A stretch of DNA of 64,000 nucleotides from Actinomyces faecalis (GTDB lineage: Bacteria > Actinomycetota > Actinomycetes > Actinomycetales > Actinomycetaceae), in NCBI RefSeq assembly GCF_013184985.2, contig NZ_CP063418.1, forward strand, positions 992,001 through 1,056,000. Reading direction: 5' to 3'. Positions 59,922 to 64,000 of this stretch are shown one piece after another. The notes under the pieces were generated by a model. The model was not told the DNA's origin, searched no databases, and saw only the letters and a list, made by a program, of their open reading frames with translations. Positions within the stretch are counted from its first letter, which is position 1; the number at the start of each line of letters is the position of its first letter. Both the position numbers and the translations under genes were made by a program.

Positions 59922-61592
59922 TTGACTGACCGTACTGACAGCCACACCACTACTGACAGCCACACCACTGACGCCTACATCGGCACCGACGCGCCCAGCG
60001 CCGAGGACATCGTCAGCCGCATCCTCTCCCGCCACGGCACGGCCCTGGCCTCCACGGCCGGCGACCACACCCGTCACGACCTGGCCGACGACGGCGCCCT
60101 GGAGCGTGAGGCACGGGCCGCCAGCCGGCGCGTGGCCTCCCTGACCACCGAGCTGGAGGACGTCTCCGAGGTCGAGTACCGCCAGATCCGCCTGGAGAAG
60201 GTGGTCCTGGTAGGGCTCGAGCTGCCCGCGGCACGACCGGCGGCGACCACCGGAGCCGCGGCCTCGCCGTCGTCCCGGCACGGAGCGGCCCTGGAGGCGG
60301 CTGACGCCCAGGACGCCGAGACCTCGCTGGCTGAGCTCGCCGCCCTGGCCGAGACCGCCGGCTCGCAGGTGCTCGACGCCCTCATCCAGAAGCGCGACCA
60401 CCCGGACCCCGCCACCTACCTGGGCTCCGGAAAGGCCAAGGAGCTGGCGGAGATGGTGGCCGCCGCAGGAGCGGACACCGTGATCGTCGACGGGGACCTC
60501 GCCCCCTCACAGCGACGTGCCCTGGAGGACGTGGTACAGGTCAAGGTCGTCGACCGCACCGCCCTCATCCTCGACATCTTCGCCCAGCACGCCAAGTCCC
60601 GCGAGGGCAAGGCACAGGTCGAGCTCGCCCAGCTGGAGTACCTGCTGCCGCGTCTGCGCGGATGGGGTGAGTCCATGTCCCGCCAGGCCGGTGGGCGCGT
60701 GGCCGGCGGTCAGGGCATCGGCTCGCGCGGACCCGGTGAGACCAAGATCGAGCTGGACCGTCGGCGTATCCGCGACCGTATGGCCAGGCTGCGTCGCGAG
60801 ATCAAGGCCATGGCGCCCTCACGCGAGGTCAAGCGCGGCTCGCGCCGTCGTGGCCCCATCCCCTCGGTGGCGATCGCCGGCTACACCAACGCCGGCAAGT
60901 CCTCCCTCATGAACCGTCTCACTGACGCCGGCCTCATGGTCCAGGACGCTCTCTTCGCCACCCTGGACCCCACGGTCCGCAAGGCCGAGACCTCGGACGG
61001 GCGCCTGTACACGCTCACGGACACGGTCGGCTTCGTGCGCAACCTGCCGCACGAGCTCATCGAGGCCTTCCGCTCCACGCTGGAGGAGGTGGCGGGCGCG
61101 GACGTGCTCGTCCACGTCGTCGACGCCGCCCACCCGGACCCGCTCAGCCAGATCGCTGCCGTGCGCGCGGTGCTGGCGGAGATCCCGGGGGCGCTGGAGG
61201 TTCCTGAGCTCATCGTCCTCAACAAGGCGGACCTGGCCGACGCCGTGACGCTCGCGGCCCTGCGTACCCGCCTGCCCGAGGCGGTCATCGTCTCAGCGGC
61301 CACGGGCGAGGGGCTGGACGAGCTGCGTGGGCGCATTGAGCAGATGCTGCCGCGTCCCGACGTCCCGGTGGACCTGGTGATCCCCTACTCCCGCGGGGAC
61401 CTGGTGGCCAAGGTGCACGCCGACGGCGAGATCGACGCCATCGAGTACATCGAGGTCGGCACGCGCCTGCGCGGGCGGGTGGACGCCCCGCTGGCGGCCG
61501 AGCTGCGTGGTGCCGCGGTGGCCGAGGGCGAGCCGGGAGCCGGGGCGACGGCTGAGCCCGACCCGGCCGATCCGGCTGCGGCTGGGCAGTAG
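59922..61592 (+). CDS. hflX: GTPase HflX
   Basis: Ribosome-associated GTPase that splits stalled or antibiotic-bound 70S ribosomes, 556 aa. The HflX N-terminal domain contains YLGSGKAKELAEMVAAAGAD, with RALEDVVQVKVVDRTALIL and GRGPGE-like GSRGPGETKIELD. The G domain has GYTNAGKSSLMNRL (G1, about residue 319), DTVGFVRNLPHEL (G3) and NKAD (G4). TTG start with AAGGA about 8 nt upstream, so unlike many neighbours it has a real 5' leader. The N-terminal 50 residues are Thr/His/Asp-rich, not conserved. dinG follows after 12 nt. Confidence 0.95.
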   Translation: MTDRTDSHTTTDSHTTDAYIGTDAPSAEDIVSRILSRHGTALASTAGDHTRHDLADDGALEREARAASRRVASLTTELEDVSEVEYRQIRLEKVVLVGLELPAARPAATTGAAASPSSRHGAALEAADAQDAETSLAELAALAETAGSQVLDALIQKRDHPDPATYLGSGKAKELAEMVAAAGADTVIVDGDLAPSQRRALEDVVQVKVVDRTALILDIFAQHAKSREGKAQVELAQLEYLLPRLRGWGESMSRQAGGRVAGGQGIGSRGPGETKIELDRRRIRDRMARLRREIKAMAPSREVKRGSRRRGPIPSVAIAGYTNAGKSSLMNRLTDAGLMVQDALFATLDPTVRKAETSDGRLYTLTDTVGFVRNLPHELIEAFRSTLEEVAGADVLVHVVDAAHPDPLSQIAAVRAVLAEIPGALEVPELIVLNKADLADAVTLAALRTRLPEAVIVSAATGEGLDELRGRIEQMLPRPDVPVDLVIPYSRGDLVAKVHADGEIDAIEYIEVGTRLRGRVDAPLAAELRGAAVAEGEPGAGATAEPDPADPAAAGQ

Positions 61593-61604
61593 CGGACGAC
61601 GGCG

Positions 61605-63635
61605 ATGGCGTCAGCAGGTGCACCAGGCCGCCGAGGAGGCGGTGACGACGAGCAGTCGCGCGCGGAGGAGGCGCTGGCCGAGGCGGTCTCCCGCCTGGGC
61701 GGTGCCCCGCGCGAGGGGCAGGTCGAGATGGTGCGTCGGGTCGTCGACGCCGTCGAAGGAGGGCACCACCTGCTGGTCCAGGCCGGTACAGGAACGGGAA
61801 AGTCCCTGGGCTACCTGGTCCCGGCGATGGTCCACGCCGCCAGCAGCGGGCAGCGGGCGGTGGTCTCGACGGCGACCCTGGCCCTGCAGCGCCAGGTGCT
61901 TACCAAGGACGCACCGCTCGCCGCTGACGCCGTCGAGGCCGTGACCGGTGTGCGCCCCACGGTGGCGCTGCTCAAGGGCTGGCAGAACTACCTGTGCCGA
62001 CACCGCGTGGCCGGCGGGTACCCGGATGACGACGCTGACTCCCTCTTCTCCGCCTCCGAGGCGACCCGGCCTGCGCGAGTGGGTGAGGCAGCAGGCGTCA
62101 GCCTGGGGGAGCAGGTCGTGCGCCTGCGCGAGTGGGCTACCCGTACGGGTACCGGGGACCGTGACGACCTGGTCCCCGGCGTCTCGGACAGGGCGTGGGC
62201 TCAGGTCTCGGTGTCCAAGGCCGAGTGCCTGGGGTCGTCCTGCCCGTTGAAGGACGAGTGCTTCCCCGAGCTGGCGCGGGCAGCGGCGAACGAGGCGGAC
62301 GTCGTCGTCACCAACCACGCCATGCTGGGAATCGCCGTGGCCGGCAACCCCGGTGTCCTGCCCGAGCACCACGTGCTCGTCGTCGACGAGGCTCACGAGC
62401 TGGCCGACCGTGTGCGCAGCCAGGGCACCGTGAGCCTGTCCGCTGGTGCCGTGGCTCGCGTGGCTCAGGCCGCGCGCAAGCACGCTAGCGTCATTGCCAC
62501 CGGCCTGGAGGAGGCCGGGCAGGGCCTGCAGCTCGTGCTTGCTGAGCTGCCGGACGGGCGCCTGAGTGAGGGTGTCCCGCCGGTTCTGCGCACGGCGCTG
62601 GTGAACCTGGACGCCGCCGCGCGCCAGGTGCTCACTGACGTGCGCGAGGCTGCCAAGGCCGCAGGCGGTGGCGCGGGAGGCGACGGCGCCGGGGGAGCAG
62701 CCCTGGCGCGGACCGCCGTGGCGGACCTGGTGGAGGCGGTGGAGCGCATGACGTCGGACTCGGTGGCCCAGCGCCGTGACGTGGCCTGGATCGAGCGGCC
62801 ACGGATGGGAGCCGAGCCTCCGCGCCTGACCCTGGCACCGATCGACGTGGCGGGCTCCGTGGCGGACACGCTGCTGGCTGACCACGCCGCGGTGCTCACC
62901 TCGGCCACCCTGGCCCTGGGTGGGAGCTTTGACCCCATGGCGCACGCGCTAGGGCTGACGCTGGCCGCCTCGTCCTGGGAGGGGGTCGACGTCGGCACGC
63001 CCTTCGACTACGCCCGCCAGGGCATCCTCTACATCCCCACCCACCTGCCCAGGCCCGGCTTCGGGATCTCCCAGGAGGCCCTGGAGGAGGTCGTCGCCCT
63101 CACCCAGGCCTCGGAAGGCGGGATGCTGGGGCTCTTCTCCTCCCGGCGCGCGGCCGAGGAGGCGGCGCAGCTGCTGCGCGAGCGCACGGACCTGACCGTC
63201 TACGCCCAGGGCGAGGACCAGCTGCCGACCCTGGTAGAGGCCTTTGCCGCCGATGAGGACTCGTGCCTGGTGGGCACCCTGAGCCTGTGGCAGGGCGTGG
63301 ACGTGCCAGGACGCACCTGCCGCCTGGTCGTCATCGACCGTATCCCCTTCCCACGGCCGGACGACCCGGTGACCCAGGCTCGCAGCGAGGCTGTGGCGGC
63401 TGCCGGAGGTAACGGCTTCATGAGCGTGTCCGCCACCCACGCAGCCCTCCTGCTGGCCCAGGGGGCCGGCAGGCTCGTGCGGCGGGCGGACGACCGTGGC
63501 GTCGTCGCCGTCCTGGACCCCAGGCTGCGCACGGCGCGCTACGGCTCCTTCCTAGCCCGCTCGATGCCGGCGCTGTGGCCCACGCGTGAGCGGGACGTGG
63601 TGCTGGGGGCACTGGCGAGGCTCGCAGCAGGCTGA
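61605..63635 (+). CDS. dinG: ATP-dependent DNA helicase, DinG/XPD-like
   Basis: Superfamily 2 Fe-S helicase, 676 aa, for unwinding R-loops and damaged DNA. AGTGTGKSLGYLVPA (Walker A) lies near residue 58 and VVDEAHEL near 259. Between them the four cluster cysteines appear as YLCRHR and ECLGSSCPLKDEC. C-terminal motifs include LFSSRRAAEEAAQLL, GTLSLWQGVDVPG and QGAGRLVRRADDRG. Twelve nt after hflX, so co-transcribed with it. Confidence 0.92.
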   Translation: MASAGAPGRRGGGDDEQSRAEEALAEAVSRLGGAPREGQVEMVRRVVDAVEGGHHLLVQAGTGTGKSLGYLVPAMVHAASSGQRAVVSTATLALQRQVLTKDAPLAADAVEAVTGVRPTVALLKGWQNYLCRHRVAGGYPDDDADSLFSASEATRPARVGEAAGVSLGEQVVRLREWATRTGTGDRDDLVPGVSDRAWAQVSVSKAECLGSSCPLKDECFPELARAAANEADVVVTNHAMLGIAVAGNPGVLPEHHVLVVDEAHELADRVRSQGTVSLSAGAVARVAQAARKHASVIATGLEEAGQGLQLVLAELPDGRLSEGVPPVLRTALVNLDAAARQVLTDVREAAKAAGGGAGGDGAGGAALARTAVADLVEAVERMTSDSVAQRRDVAWIERPRMGAEPPRLTLAPIDVAGSVADTLLADHAAVLTSATLALGGSFDPMAHALGLTLAASSWEGVDVGTPFDYARQGILYIPTHLPRPGFGISQEALEEVVALTQASEGGMLGLFSSRRAAEEAAQLLRERTDLTVYAQGEDQLPTLVEAFAADEDSCLVGTLSLWQGVDVPGRTCRLVVIDRIPFPRPDDPVTQARSEAVAAAGGNGFMSVSATHAALLLAQGAGRLVRRADDRGVVAVLDPRLRTARYGSFLARSMPALWPTRERDVVLGALARLAAG

Positions 63636-63753
63636 CGGCGTGCTGGCGGGGCGGGTACGCCTGGCGTGAGGTGTGGCGCACGAGTGCCATAGGTCGTGGC
63701 TCGCCGCGTACCCTTGACACGGAGGGGCTGCGGCTGTCCCTCGTTACTCATGA

Positions 63754-64000
<247 letters not shown>

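Overview
The window is high-G+C, tightly packed actinobacterial chromosome. The gene order rnj-(pfkB)-ftsK-pgsA-cinA-clgR-DUF3046-recA-recX, followed by miaB, miaA, dapF, hflX, dinG and ldh, together with an LAxTG-type sortase signal, points to Actinomyces or a close relative. The genus is an inference; no 16S gene is present. Nothing looks like a phage, an intact insertion sequence or a CRISPR array.

Layout. 1-2150: end-truncated DUF3516 helicase (minus). 2347-8468: four tandem paralogous alanine/glycine:cation symporters, then a FAH-family hydrolase. 9468-13069: MalY-type C-S lyase, gltX, one tRNA-Gln and three identical tRNA-Glu genes in a 108-bp tandem array. 13261-24450: RNase J, a PfkB kinase, FtsK, a CapA-like protein, pgsA, cinA, clgR, DUF3046, recA-recX. 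24506-31242: formate-tetrahydrofolate ligase converging on gcvP-gcvT-gcvH. 31424-38319: alpha-galactosidase with a carbohydrate ABC transporter, divergent from a ROK regulator. 38480-40816: miaB and a DUF523 gene. 40955-43362: YtrA-type GntR regulator and two membrane proteins. 43470-48968: MacB/FtsX-like ABC transporter divergent from a NarL-type two-component system and an SdpI-like membrane protein. 49080-52316: two YbjN proteins, miaA and an unusual DapF. 52389-59677: BrnQ, a sortase-anchored GH20 hexosaminidase, an RsmC-like methyltransferase and an MFS transporter. 59806-64000: a tiny leader ORF, hflX, dinG and the start of ldh.

How genes may work together. The four symporters, the glycine cleavage genes and Fhs suggest glycine/alanine uptake feeding one-carbon metabolism. 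GltX lies beside the tRNAs it charges: Glu, and Gln by the indirect route if GlnRS is absent. The galactoside ABC genes and the GH36 enzyme form one inducible sugar cluster, and it lacks its own ATPase.

Most notable. (1) A 7-codon leader ORF, MWIFRMR, lies upstream of hflX behind a leaderless-type promoter and ends in the R-x-R motif on which macrolides stall ribosomes. (2) The DapF homologue lacks both catalytic cysteines (Asn93, Ser255). (3) A dispersed family of long perfect hairpins (26408, 40853, 48251) shows compensatory arm changes, and one copy sits in frame inside a response-regulator gene. (4) A second, 69-bp hairpin repeat (40297, 43379) has one copy that supplies the start region of the DUF523 gene. 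(5) Many genes carry a TAnnnT hexamer 6-10 nt before the start codon, indicating widespread leaderless transcription, including one pair of overlapping divergent promoters.
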